The notes under the pieces: generated by a model
The model's input: the letters and a program-made list of their open reading frames with translations, nothing else
What the model was told of the DNA's origin: nothing
Database searches by the model: none
Translations under genes and position numbers: made by a program
Shown here: in pieces, positions 8,111 through 16,646 of the stretch
Numbering within the stretch: the first letter of the stretch is position 1
Layout: the number at the start of each line of letters is the position of its first letter
Assembly: GCA_035297145.1 (NCBI GenBank)
Contig: DATGZN010000015.1
Location: 62,001-126,000 of the forward strand
Source of the DNA: QHXW01 sp035297145
GTDB lineage: Bacteria; Acidobacteriota; Terriglobia; Bryobacterales; Bryobacteraceae
DNA length: 64,000 nucleotides
Direction of reading: 5' to 3'

Positions 8111-9805
8111 TTACTGGCCCGGCTCGAAGTACGTTTCGGCCAGTTCGGGCTTGGCTTCGACGGCCTTGCGCCAGCAGATGCGCGCTTCCTCTTCCTGGCC
8201 CATGGACTTGCGGACGTGGCCGAGGTTGAGGAGTGCTTCGGCGAACTGGGGCTGCTGCGCCAGTGCCTGCTCGTAGTACTTGGCGGCTTCCGACATTTCG
8301 TTTTTCTTCTGCGAAATCAGGCCGGCGTTGTAGAATAGCTCAGCGCTGCGCTCGCCTAAATCGAGAAGGCGCTTGTGCAGAGAGAACGCCTGGGTGTAAT
8401 CCTGCTGCGCGAGCGACAGCGCGGCGAGACCGCGGAGAGCGTCGACCGATTCCGGCCGCAGCGTCAGCACATCTTCGAACGCCTTGCGCGCGGATTTGGA
8501 ATCGTCCATCTTCCAGTAGGCGATGCCGGCATTGAGGCGCGCTTCGGGCCAATCCTTGCGCTTCTTGAGGCAGCCCTCGAAGGCCTCGATGCTGGACTTA
8601 TAGTCGCCGCGCTGCAACCGCAGATAGCCCATGCGGAATTGCGCGTCGTCCCACTCCGGATCCTTGTCGGGAATCTGCGAGTAGAGCTTCTCCGCCTGGT
8701 CGTAGTTCCCCTGCTGCTCCAAAACGAGCGCCAGGTTCCACAACACCGCGGGCAGGCCAGCATCCAGCTCCATGGCCTTCTCATAGGAGGAACGGGCGCG
8801 GTCGAGAGCGCCGGTTTCCTGGAATGTCACGCCGAGGTTCAGATGCGCTTGCGCGGACTCGGGCCGCAGTTCGGTAGCGCGTGAATAGGCTTGCGTGGCG
8901 TCCTGATAGTTGCCGGTTTTCTGGTGAGCGACGCCCAGGTTGAACCAGTTTTCAAAACTGTCGGGAACCAGGTCCACCAGCTTTGCGCAGAATTTCGCGG
9001 CGGCTTCGTAATCCGCGCTGGCGAATGCCGAGGTAGCAAGACCGGCTAGCGCCGCCTGTGAGTGCGGCCGCAGCGTGAGCAGCCTCTCCGAGTAGTCGCG
9101 AACGGCATCGTAATCCTTACGCGCGATCTCAAGCGCCACCATGTTGGCGAGCGATTCTTCGGACCGCGGATTGCGCTCGATCAGCTTGCCATATAAATCG
9201 GCGGCTTCTTGAAGCCGGCCGGCCTGTTGCAGAGCCACGGCTTTGCCAAACAATACCTCGGGTTGCTCGGGCTGCTGGCTGAGGTGCTGATCGAACGCTT
9301 CGAGCGCCTGTTCAGAATTCTCCAGGTGGAGCAGGCAGATGCCAAGTCCCAATTGCGCTTCCGAATTGCCCGGAGCAATCTGCAGGGCCTTGCGGAAGTT
9401 GGACGCCGCTTCATCCCAGCGGCCGAGCTTTTCGAGGCAGACCGCGAGCTTGAAATAGCCGCTGCGATGGTGCGGCTCCAGCTCGACCAGTTGCGAATAC
9501 GCCTCCACGCCCTCCTGATAGCGCTGCAGCTCATAAAGGATATGGCCCATGGCCGAGAAGATGGCGGGCTTGTTTTCCCCCCGCTCCACGGCGCGGCGCA
9601 ATTCCTTCAAGGCTTCTTCGGCCTTACCCTCCAGGTGCAACGACACGGCGGTGGCGAGAGAGCGGGAACGGCCTCCTTTGTCGTCAGCTTCACCCGATCC
9701 GTTCGCGATTTTCGCGGGGCTCGCCTTCGACGCCGCGGCCTTGCTGACAACAGACAAACGAGGGGAAGCCCCAATCTCCACCGGATTTCGATTCACTGAG
9801 CTCAT
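8111..9805 (-). CDS. TPR-repeat protein
   Basis: A 564-residue protein made almost entirely of tetratricopeptide repeats from about residue 50 to the end, roughly fourteen units of 34 residues (for example YSRATELRPESAQAHLNLGV). The N-terminal 45 residues are low-complexity, rich in Ser and Ala, with no signal peptide. It is therefore probably a cytoplasmic scaffold. Just upstream of the ATG the minus strand has a purine run of GAGAGA units, which may supply ribosome binding. The gene lies downstream of the large mosaic protein on the same strand with 46 bp between them, so the two may be cotranscribed. Confidence 0.85.
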   Translation of the reverse strand: MSSVNRNPVEIGASPRLSVVSKAAASKASPAKIANGSGEADDKGGRSRSLATAVSLHLEGKAEEALKELRRAVERGENKPAIFSAMGHILYELQRYQEGVEAYSQLVELEPHHRSGYFKLAVCLEKLGRWDEAASNFRKALQIAPGNSEAQLGLGICLLHLENSEQALEAFDQHLSQQPEQPEVLFGKAVALQQAGRLQEAADLYGKLIERNPRSEESLANMVALEIARKDYDAVRDYSERLLTLRPHSQAALAGLATSAFASADYEAAAKFCAKLVDLVPDSFENWFNLGVAHQKTGNYQDATQAYSRATELRPESAQAHLNLGVTFQETGALDRARSSYEKAMELDAGLPAVLWNLALVLEQQGNYDQAEKLYSQIPDKDPEWDDAQFRMGYLRLQRGDYKSSIEAFEGCLKKRKDWPEARLNAGIAYWKMDDSKSARKAFEDVLTLRPESVDALRGLAALSLAQQDYTQAFSLHKRLLDLGERSAELFYNAGLISQKKNEMSEAAKYYEQALAQQPQFAEALLNLGHVRKSMGQEEEARICWRKAVEAKPELAETYFEPGQ

Positions 9806-9851
9806 TGACTTCTCTCTCTCTTTCTCTCCCGTTGCATCATCCTTGCATCGT

Positions 9852-12692
9852 CTACGATTCCTTCGGCACCAGAATCGAGCAAAGCTTGCCCAAGAAATCG
9901 CTGTTCTTGGTCACCTTCAGCCAGTACACGCGAGCCTTCTCGCTGCCTTCACTGAATAGCCCAACCCCACCAGACTTGAGGCGGTCGTCGCTCCACGAAT
10001 CCACCACTTGCCCTTCGATCGAGGTCAGGAACCGGTTGCCTTTCACGTCTACGGACACGCGATAGGGACGGTTATTGTGCATCATGACTTGCAGCGGCTG
10101 CTCCCCGTGGGATTCCCGCTTGCCATCGACAACCGCGTATCGGACCAGCGCCACCAGGGGACGGGGACCCGGCTCGGTTACCGCCAACTTCATGGCGTAG
10201 TAATTCTGCTCGTCCTCGGCGCGGAAAACCCAGCCCACGCTCTTGCGCTCGATCTGGGTGAGGAATTCCACCTTATAGTCCTGCATATCGTGCGAGGGTT
10301 TATATAGCGCCAGATGTCCGGGGCGAACGAAGCCTTCTTTGTCGTATGCCCAGGTCTTGGCAAAGCCCTTGCCTTCCCAACTGGCCAGACCGGCATGGAA
10401 GTTGTCGCTCATCTCGTAGACCGCGCGGCGCTGGATGGTCAGGCGGATCAGATCGCCGGGACGCATGGTAATGCCGTCGGTCTTGATGCTGGAACTGCCG
10501 AACCACAGGAACGACGCCAGCATCAACCCTGCCGCCATTCCTTTCATGTAACTCGGCACGGTGAACCTCTTAGCCGGACGGGCCTCGCTGATGGAGAGCA
10601 CGTTCGACGGTTGTTGATCGTAGCTGGCCGTCTCAAACACGGTAACCGTTCTCGGTTCCGGTACCGAAACCTGCAGCGCCAGCGGGTACTCTTCGTAGTG
10701 CGATTCCGGCAGGCAGAGCGTTAACCGCGGGTCCACGCACCCGAAGTGACGCGGCGATTGATTCTCGGGATTGCGGGCCCAAACATTGATCTTTTTTGGT
10801 TCGTCGGAGCTGAATCCGGCGGGCGCCAAGTCGATTTCGGGCGCTTGAAGACTGGTGGTCTCCAAGGCGTCCGCGCCGTCCCGCATTCTTGCCTGGCCTC
10901 TGAGCGCGCCGGCGGGCAGCATGCTCTGAGTTGCCACCGGCTCGAAGAGGAGGTCGGAAGTGCTGGCCTCGATCTCGGGCATGACCAGTTTCGCGGCGAA
11001 GACTTGCGCTCGGGCGCTAATGGGCCGGGCCACGGAATCGGCAATGACCGGTTCCGCCGCGAAGAACTCGGGACCGTGCTTGAGGCGCACCGCCCGGTAC
11101 GGGAGGTTGATCGACATGCCGCCGTGCAAGCTCTTGGCGCTGTTCCGCACTAGCGTCGGCGTGGTCTTGGCCACAAGGTCCGCACCGACTTTTGGCTCAG
11201 CCAGGGCGGCGCCGATTTCCTGCGAGGCCGATGGGAGCACCGACTCAGCTTCTATCGGGAACCAGCTGGTGCCTCGCGGCGACCACGTGTCGCCAATCTG
11301 GGACCCGAGAGCGTCGGACTGCTCCGGCGCAACATCCACCAGCGCGTCCGCCAGCATGTCCGGACCACCCGCCTCCACTGAGATCGCGGGAAGCAGCAGA
11401 CTGAACGTGGCGGTGTCAAAGATGGCGACTTCGTCGCTCACCGGAGCGGCAGCATGATTTTGAATCTCCGGCTCGACGAATTCCGCCCGCACCGTCGTGT
11501 CTGTCAGAGCGGCGGCCAACATCTCCAGGTCGGCTGCTTCCACGTCGATTTCGGGTACCAGCAGGCTGAACGTCGAGGCGTCGAAAATGGCAACTTCATC
11601 GCTGACGGGCGCCGAGGCTCCATCGCGCGGAGCGGGAGAATCGACCACGATCGCGGGTGCAAGAGCCGGACCGGCGGCCTGCAACTGCCTGCCGTGCTCG
11701 AGGCCGTTAGCGTGGAACTCCCAGGCAACCGGCGACGGGCTCGCGGCCGACAGGGTCTGTGCGCCGCGGAACTGCTCGATAGCGAGAGCCCGGGCCATCG
11801 CGGGCAGCATGGCCATCGACGAACGCGTAGGCGCAAGGCTGACCGGAATTTGCCAGCTCATGGGGTCTTCCAGCCAGATCTGCTCGCCCGAGTGGAACGC
11901 CAATTCAGGAAGTGCATCTTCGGCTTCCGCGCTTACTGGCATGAACCCGGCGGATCGCGACTGCATGGGGAAGAACTCAACGCGGCCCGCGCCTGAAGGA
12001 CCGGCGAACGCAGTGTGCAGGGTCTTGGCCGTGATGGATACGGGCTGCAGTTGCGCGGCCAGGCTGCCGCAAACCGGCAGGATCGCTTCCAGCAATGGGT
12101 CAGGCACACGCACATAGACGTGATTGAGTTCGTCGAAATGGGCAGGCGTGGAGCTGGCGCGCTGCGAAACCTTCACATTCCCAGGCCGGAGAGTGATGCC
12201 CGCCGGCTCATCCGCCATGGCGACGGTCGCGGCACTCTTCTGGTGGAAGCGCTGGCGCAGTGTGTCGATGTTCAGGACATTGGGTGCGATAGCCGTGACT
12301 GCACCAGCCGTAGCATGAGCGGCAATCTTTACCGGCGCTACGGTCACTGGCGCAAAACGCGCCGCGACGGCAGCAAAGGATGGCCGCATGCCGGCGTGAG
12401 CGAAATCGGGCATGGCAGGCGCCGCCGGTTTCTGCCAAGGCTCGCTGGAGGTGTGGCGCGTCACCACAGGCTGCTGCACGCGCGGCTTCTCAAACTGGAA
12501 GCCGGCGATACCAGTCGGGCGATTATTTTCGGTCTTGGGAAGATGCTCGAGGGCTTTGCGGACTCGTTCGTGATAGCGTTGGCGATGATCGCGGCTGCAG
12601 AAGTCTTCATCGAAGAGCCCCCGCAACGGCCAGAGATTTTTTCCGCAATATTGGCAGCGCAAAAACGTCGCCTTCCTTCCAGCGGTTTTCAT
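9852..12692 (-). CDS. Large mosaic membrane protein: N-terminal zinc ribbon, repeats, one membrane helix, C-terminal lectin-like domain
   Basis: 946 residues from the ATG at 12692; a TTG start 21 bases upstream is possible. Residues about 12-45 hold a zinc-binding pattern (CQYCGKNLW and, 16 residues on, CSRDHRQRYH). Then come about 640 residues rich in Ala, Pro and acidic residues, with no fold I can name, including two tandem 55-residue repeats (APVSDEVAIFD). A single membrane helix (MAAGLMLASFLWFG) follows. The last 200 residues resemble a concanavalin/LamG-like beta-sandwich (FHAGLASWEGKGF, GWVFRAEDEQNYYAMKL). The topology suggests a cytoplasmic zinc domain and an external sugar- or ligand-binding domain. 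The function is unknown. Confidence 0.75.
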   Translation of the reverse strand: MKTAGRKATFLRCQYCGKNLWPLRGLFDEDFCSRDHRQRYHERVRKALEHLPKTENNRPTGIAGFQFEKPRVQQPVVTRHTSSEPWQKPAAPAMPDFAHAGMRPSFAAVAARFAPVTVAPVKIAAHATAGAVTAIAPNVLNIDTLRQRFHQKSAATVAMADEPAGITLRPGNVKVSQRASSTPAHFDELNHVYVRVPDPLLEAILPVCGSLAAQLQPVSITAKTLHTAFAGPSGAGRVEFFPMQSRSAGFMPVSAEAEDALPELAFHSGEQIWLEDPMSWQIPVSLAPTRSSMAMLPAMARALAIEQFRGAQTLSAASPSPVAWEFHANGLEHGRQLQAAGPALAPAIVVDSPAPRDGASAPVSDEVAIFDASTFSLLVPEIDVEAADLEMLAAALTDTTVRAEFVEPEIQNHAAAPVSDEVAIFDTATFSLLLPAISVEAGGPDMLADALVDVAPEQSDALGSQIGDTWSPRGTSWFPIEAESVLPSASQEIGAALAEPKVGADLVAKTTPTLVRNSAKSLHGGMSINLPYRAVRLKHGPEFFAAEPVIADSVARPISARAQVFAAKLVMPEIEASTSDLLFEPVATQSMLPAGALRGQARMRDGADALETTSLQAPEIDLAPAGFSSDEPKKINVWARNPENQSPRHFGCVDPRLTLCLPESHYEEYPLALQVSVPEPRTVTVFETASYDQQPSNVLSISEARPAKRFTVPSYMKGMAAGLMLASFLWFGSSSIKTDGITMRPGDLIRLTIQRRAVYEMSDNFHAGLASWEGKGFAKTWAYDKEGFVRPGHLALYKPSHDMQDYKVEFLTQIERKSVGWVFRAEDEQNYYAMKLAVTEPGPRPLVALVRYAVVDGKRESHGEQPLQVMMHNNRPYRVSVDVKGNRFLTSIEGQVVDSWSDDRLKSGGVGLFSEGSEKARVYWLKVTKNSDFLGKLCSILVPKES
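11290..11620 (-). repeat. Two tandem 165-bp in-frame repeats inside the mosaic gene
   Basis: Two consecutive units of 55 codons each begin with APVSDEVAIFD and continue with a TFSLL-P-I-VEA pattern. At DNA level, CTGAACGT at 11401 and at 11566 marks the matching phase, 165 bp apart. The units have diverged at many third positions, so the duplication is not recent. Confidence 0.6.
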
Positions 12693-12969
12693 TATATCGG
12701 AAAAATCCCACAATTAAAGACTTTTTCTGACCAAATTTTAGGGAGAACCATGAAAAGCATTTGATTAATTGAAGTATATTTTCGAGCGGGATACAGAGGC
12801 CGGTTGTCAAAGGTTAGAGGCGCCGCTGGAAACGATAACCGGAGGTAATATGCGGGCATTTTTCGCTCGTAATTTCACTAATTTTTGTTATCATTCACAA
12901 AGAAAACATGCGGATATAATCCAAGGATAACCGTGCTGGCTACTGGTTAGCACAAGGGGCAGGGGCGCT

Positions 12970-13590
12970 CTATTGCGGTTCGTCTTTGAGGGGGAATTCG
13001 AAGTAAAGAAGCTCGTGACCCGAGCCCGCTTCTTGAATGCCGGTCACGTATAGCCGCGAATTCACCTGATGACCAGTCTGAAAGTAGAAGAATCCGCCGG
13101 CTGATTCCCCGGCCGGAATGACCTTCGCGGAGAACGCGCGCCCCTCGATCTCCCAGGCGTCGAGCGGGTTTTTGTTCCGGCGAATGCGTGGTATTGGATT
13201 TGGAACGTGCTCGGGGTTGACCGGACCTCGCAGGTAGCGCACATCGGCAGCCGGTGTGGCATCGAGGTGGCCGCCGTCGGGCGCGACGTAGTCAACTCGC
13301 ATGCGCTCAAGCTGGATGGTCTTGCCGCTATCATTCTGAATCACTACTAACACCGGTGTGATTCCGTACTGATAGGGATTGAGCTTGCCGAAAGCGGTCT
13401 TGGCTTTTTCGGCGCTGTCGTAAACGGAAGCGCCGATGGTCACCTTCTCGCTCGTCTGGTGTGAGGCGTAGCTCGCGGCGGGAGCAAGATCGAACTTAGG
13501 ATGGTCCTTCTCGGCGGCGGGAGCCTTGTTCGGCCCTAGCGCCGCCGCTATACTCATCAGAAGAGCCAAGCGTTTGAAAACAAAAGGCAT
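12970..13590 (-). CDS. Secreted protein of unknown function
   Basis: 206 residues with a signal peptide (MPFVFKRLALLMSIAAALG, probable cleavage near APAA-E at about 26). The mature part contains an Ig-like or NTF2-like looking beta region (VLVVIQNDSGKTIQLERMRV) of a kind often found in proteins that compare values with a baseline, but I assign no family. AGAGGAAATAA precedes the ATG. Its first 17 bases overlap the start of the divergent kdtA-lpxK gene, so the two 5' ends are interlocked. Confidence 0.7.
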   Translation of the reverse strand: MPFVFKRLALLMSIAAALGPNKAPAAEKDHPKFDLAPAASYASHQTSEKVTIGASVYDSAEKAKTAFGKLNPYQYGITPVLVVIQNDSGKTIQLERMRVDYVAPDGGHLDATPAADVRYLRGPVNPEHVPNPIPRIRRNKNPLDAWEIEGRAFSAKVIPAGESAGGFFYFQTGHQVNSRLYVTGIQEAGSGHELLYFEFPLKDEPQ

Positions 13591-15979
13591 TTATTTCCTC
13601 TATCGGGTTCTTCAGGCGTTGGCCCTGCCGGTGCTATTCGCCTATTTTCTGTTCCGCAGCATGCAGAACTCCGCCTATTTTACTTCCCTAGGGCAGAGGT
13701 TGGGCTTTTTACCGGCTTCCTACAGACAGACTGCTCCCGGCGCGATCTGGTTGCATGCGGTTTCGGTGGGCGAGGTAGTAGCGGCAATCAGCCTCGCCGG
13801 TCGGCTGCGCACCGTATTTCCGCGCGCACCGCTGTTTCTGTCGGTTGGCACACTGGCCGGCTACTCCACCGCACGGGACAAGATGGCGGGCACTGTCACC
13901 GGAGTTTTTTATGCGCCGATCGATCACGTATTTGCCGTTCGCAATGTGTTGCGTGCCTTGCAACCAGCGATCGTCGTGATTCTCGAGACGGAAATCTGGC
14001 CGAACCTGTTTCGCGAAACCAAGCGTGCCGGTTGCAGCCTGGTGATCGTCAATGGGCGCATTTCAGACCGCACCAGCCTGCGTTATCGCCGTCTGCGCTG
14101 GTTCTTCCAGGAAGTGATGCGGTGGCCGGACGCCGTACTGGTGCAAAGCGAGGGGATGCGCGAGCGCTATCTGGAAATGGGGGCTCCAGAGGAACGCGTA
14201 CAAGTCGCCGGCAATCTGAAATCCGACTTCGTACCGCGCGAGGCGGACGCCGGTTCACCTGTGCGGCAGCTCATCGAAAGTGATAGGCCCGCGGAAGTTT
14301 GGATCGCGGCCAGCACCATGCCACCGGCATCGGCAGAGGATATTGATGAAGATGACGCGGTCATCACCGCGTTCCAAACGCTTGCGCCGAAGCATCCTGG
14401 CTTGCTCCTGGTGTTGGCGCCGCGCAGGCCGGAGCGATTCGACGGCGCGGCGGCGAAGCTGGACACGGCCGGAATCGCGTACGCGCGACGATCCAATCTC
14501 GGTGGAGCGCCTGTGCTACCGGGAGTTCTGCTCCTCGATTCAATCGGCGAGCTGAGCGGCTTGTTTCCGCTGGCGGATGTCGTGTTCATGGGCGGTACGC
14601 TGGCTGCGCGTGGCGGGCACAATATCCTGGAGCCCGCCTTCTTTGCCAAGCCAGTGATCTGCGGACCGCACATGGAAAATTTCAGGGAAATCGCCCGTGA
14701 GTTTCGGGAACGTGGCGGCTATGTGGCAATCGCGGCGGCATCCGAGCTGGCAAGCGCAGTGGACCACCTTTTGACGGATCGAACAAGCGCCGTGGAAGTG
14801 GGGAGGCGGGCTGCCGAGTGCGCGGCATCGAACCGTGGCGCAACGGAACGGGCAGTCGCGGTGATCCGCGAGGCGGTGGCGCTGGCCTGTCCGAATGTCC
14901 GGCAGGAGCTGGCAGCGCGTATCCTTCTTTGGCCGCTGACTCTCGTGTGGCGCTCGGTAGGCGCGTGGAAACGCGGCCGCAACACGCGCCGGCGGAGAAG
15001 GCTGGACGCTGCCGTCGTGAGCGTGGGTAACATCACCATGGGTGGAACCGGCAAGACGCCCTGCGTCCTCTACCTAGCTGAACAAATGCAACGCGCCGGA
15101 CGGCGGCCGGGCATCCTGACACGCGGCCATGGCCGGCACTCCCTCGACAATAACCTGATTCTAGAAGCAGGCGCGCACGCTAAAACCGCGCAGACTGGCG
15201 ACGAGCCGCAGATTTTCCTGCACTCAGGAATTGCTCCGGTGGGCATCGGCGCGGACCGCTACCAGACGGGGCGGCTGGTTGAAGAGCGCTTCGCTTGCGA
15301 CGTCCTGATCCTGGATGACGGGTTCCAGCATGTACGCCTGGAGCGGCAGGTGGACCTGGTGCTCATTGATGCCCTGTCGCCTTTCGGCGGAGGCGCAGTG
15401 TTTCCGCTGGGTCGTCTGCGTGAGCCGCTTGAATCCCTCGCACGGGCGGATGTGTTCGTGATCACGCGCTGCGACTTCGCGCCGGGAACGTTTGATATCG
15501 AGCGTGCTCTGCGGACGTACAACGCCACCGCCCCCGTCTTTCATGCACACGTGACACCGGAGGGCTGGGTGGATGCGGCTAGCGGGCAGAAGGTCGCCGA
15601 GTTGCCGTTCTCACGCGTGGCCGGCTTCTGCGGACTGGGAAATCACCAGGCATTCTGGAGAATGCTGAAGACGCTAGGGATTCAGCCGGTGGACCGCGTC
15701 GCATTTGACGATCACCACGCTTATCGGCCGAGCGAATTGCGCCGGCTGGCCCAGCAGTTTCTCGCCGTGAAGGCAGAGGCAGCCGTCACCACGGAAAAGG
15801 ACGCCATCAACTTCTGCGAGGGATGCCCTGCGCTCATGGGATCGCTGCCGGTGTATTGGCTCAAGATCCGCATGGAGATCGAGCGGGAGGACGAGTTCCT
15901 GCGGTTTGTGGAGAGCCGGCTGGCGGCGGGCGACACTGGCGGTCGCGAACGTCATGCATTACAATCAAGTAAGGAATAG
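13574..15979 (+). CDS. Bifunctional fusion: Kdo transferase (KdtA/WaaA) plus lipid A 4'-kinase (LpxK)
   Basis: 801 residues from a TTG at 13574 with AGAAGAG upstream. Residues 1-440 are a GT30 Kdo transferase: N-terminal membrane anchor, the HAVSVGEVVAA motif with the catalytic Glu67, ETEIWPN, VNGRISDR and the nucleotide-sugar region GGTLAARGGHNILEPA. Residues about 445-801 are LpxK: P-loop GNITMGGTGKTP (484-495), LTRGHGR, DDGFQH (581-586) and GRLREP. LpxK phosphorylates tetraacyldisaccharide, and KdtA then adds Kdo to lipid IVA on the inner face of the inner membrane, so consecutive steps sit in one chain, in reverse order. There is no stop codon or frameshift between the halves. The N-terminus must be long to keep the membrane anchor, which forces the start into the divergent gene. 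Confidence 0.9.
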   Translation: MKTKGIYFLYRVLQALALPVLFAYFLFRSMQNSAYFTSLGQRLGFLPASYRQTAPGAIWLHAVSVGEVVAAISLAGRLRTVFPRAPLFLSVGTLAGYSTARDKMAGTVTGVFYAPIDHVFAVRNVLRALQPAIVVILETEIWPNLFRETKRAGCSLVIVNGRISDRTSLRYRRLRWFFQEVMRWPDAVLVQSEGMRERYLEMGAPEERVQVAGNLKSDFVPREADAGSPVRQLIESDRPAEVWIAASTMPPASAEDIDEDDAVITAFQTLAPKHPGLLLVLAPRRPERFDGAAAKLDTAGIAYARRSNLGGAPVLPGVLLLDSIGELSGLFPLADVVFMGGTLAARGGHNILEPAFFAKPVICGPHMENFREIAREFRERGGYVAIAAASELASAVDHLLTDRTSAVEVGRRAAECAASNRGATERAVAVIREAVALACPNVRQELAARILLWPLTLVWRSVGAWKRGRNTRRRRRLDAAVVSVGNITMGGTGKTPCVLYLAEQMQRAGRRPGILTRGHGRHSLDNNLILEAGAHAKTAQTGDEPQIFLHSGIAPVGIGADRYQTGRLVEERFACDVLILDDGFQHVRLERQVDLVLIDALSPFGGGAVFPLGRLREPLESLARADVFVITRCDFAPGTFDIERALRTYNATAPVFHAHVTPEGWVDAASGQKVAELPFSRVAGFCGLGNHQAFWRMLKTLGIQPVDRVAFDDHHAYRPSELRRLAQQFLAVKAEAAVTTEKDAINFCEGCPALMGSLPVYWLKIRMEIEREDEFLRFVESRLAAGDTGGRERHALQSSKE

Positions 15980-15995
15980 GTAGATTGGTAAGGAA

Positions 15996-16238
15996 ATGGC
16001 TACCAGCACATTAACCAGCAAGGGCCAGATCACAATCCCGAAGGAGATCCGGGAGCATCTGAAGATCCACCCGGGAAACCGTCTCGAATTCCGAATCGCC
16101 TCCGACGGCCGAGTGGTGATGCAGTCGCGCAGCCGCGACGTTCGGGAGTTGAAGGGCATCGTGCGGTCGTCTCGCCGCAAACCGGTTTCTGTCGAGGAAA
16201 TGAACAAGGCCATTGCGCGAGGTTTTGGCGGGCGGTGA
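15996..16238 (+). CDS. vapB: AbrB/MazE-type antitoxin of a VapBC pair
   Basis: 80 residues. The N-terminal swapped-hairpin SpoVT/AbrB DNA-binding domain is clear: STLTSKGQITIPKEIREHL, then PGNRLEFRI. The C-terminal tail (residues 50-80) should wrap the toxin. AAGGAA precedes the ATG. It starts only 16 bp after the lpxK stop and overlaps the toxin start by four bases (GTGA), the usual antitoxin-first order with autoregulation by the complex. Confidence 0.88.
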   Translation: MATSTLTSKGQITIPKEIREHLKIHPGNRLEFRIASDGRVVMQSRSRDVRELKGIVRSSRRKPVSVEEMNKAIARGFGGR

Positions 16239-16633
16239 GAGCCGTCGATACCAATGTTCTGGTCCGCTATATGGCAGCGGACGAACCCCAGCAAACCCGC
16301 GTGGCTGAGCATTTCATCGAATCATGCAAGAGAGAACAGGAAACCATTTTCGTCCCGATTCTCGTGCTCTGCGAACTCGTCTGGGTGCTGGAGCGAAGCT
16401 ACAGGAATAGCAAAGGCGGCATTCTTGCGGCTCTCGACCAGATCCTGGAGACTGACCTCTTTGCCATAGAGAACGACAGTCTGGTTCGTCGCAGCATTGA
16501 GGAATACCGCGTTGGCAAGGGCAACTTCGCAGATTACTTGATTGGCAACGTGGCTAAGCACGCGGGGTGCTCAGATATCGTGACATTCGATCGCGCGCTG
16601 GCGGGCGCCCAGGGATTCACTTTCCTGCGTTAG
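16235..16633 (+). CDS. vapC: PIN-domain toxin (VapC-type ribonuclease)
   Basis: 132 residues beginning with GTG. PIN-domain acidic residues are visible: Asp5 in MRAVDTNVLVRY, Glu in VLCELVWVLE, Asp in NFADYLIG and Asp in IVTFDRAL. VapC enzymes are Mg-dependent RNases that cut tRNA or rRNA. The gene is coupled to the antitoxin by a GTGA overlap. It is intact and followed by a convergent hydrolase gene 13 bp away. The pair could have been inserted behind kdtA-lpxK, but base composition does not stand out. Confidence 0.88.
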   Translation: MRAVDTNVLVRYMAADEPQQTRVAEHFIESCKREQETIFVPILVLCELVWVLERSYRNSKGGILAALDQILETDLFAIENDSLVRRSIEEYRVGKGNFADYLIGNVAKHAGCSDIVTFDRALAGAQGFTFLR

Positions 16634-16646
16634 TGGCTTTCTCGTC

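Noticed and set aside
12686..12697. TATAAT directly overlapping the start ATG of the mosaic gene
   Set aside because: No -35 at proper distance, and a start there would place the transcript beginning inside the coding region.
16235..16633. VapC considered as part of a genomic island
   Set aside because: No integrase, tRNA, direct repeats or compositional shift nearby; only an isolated toxin-antitoxin pair.
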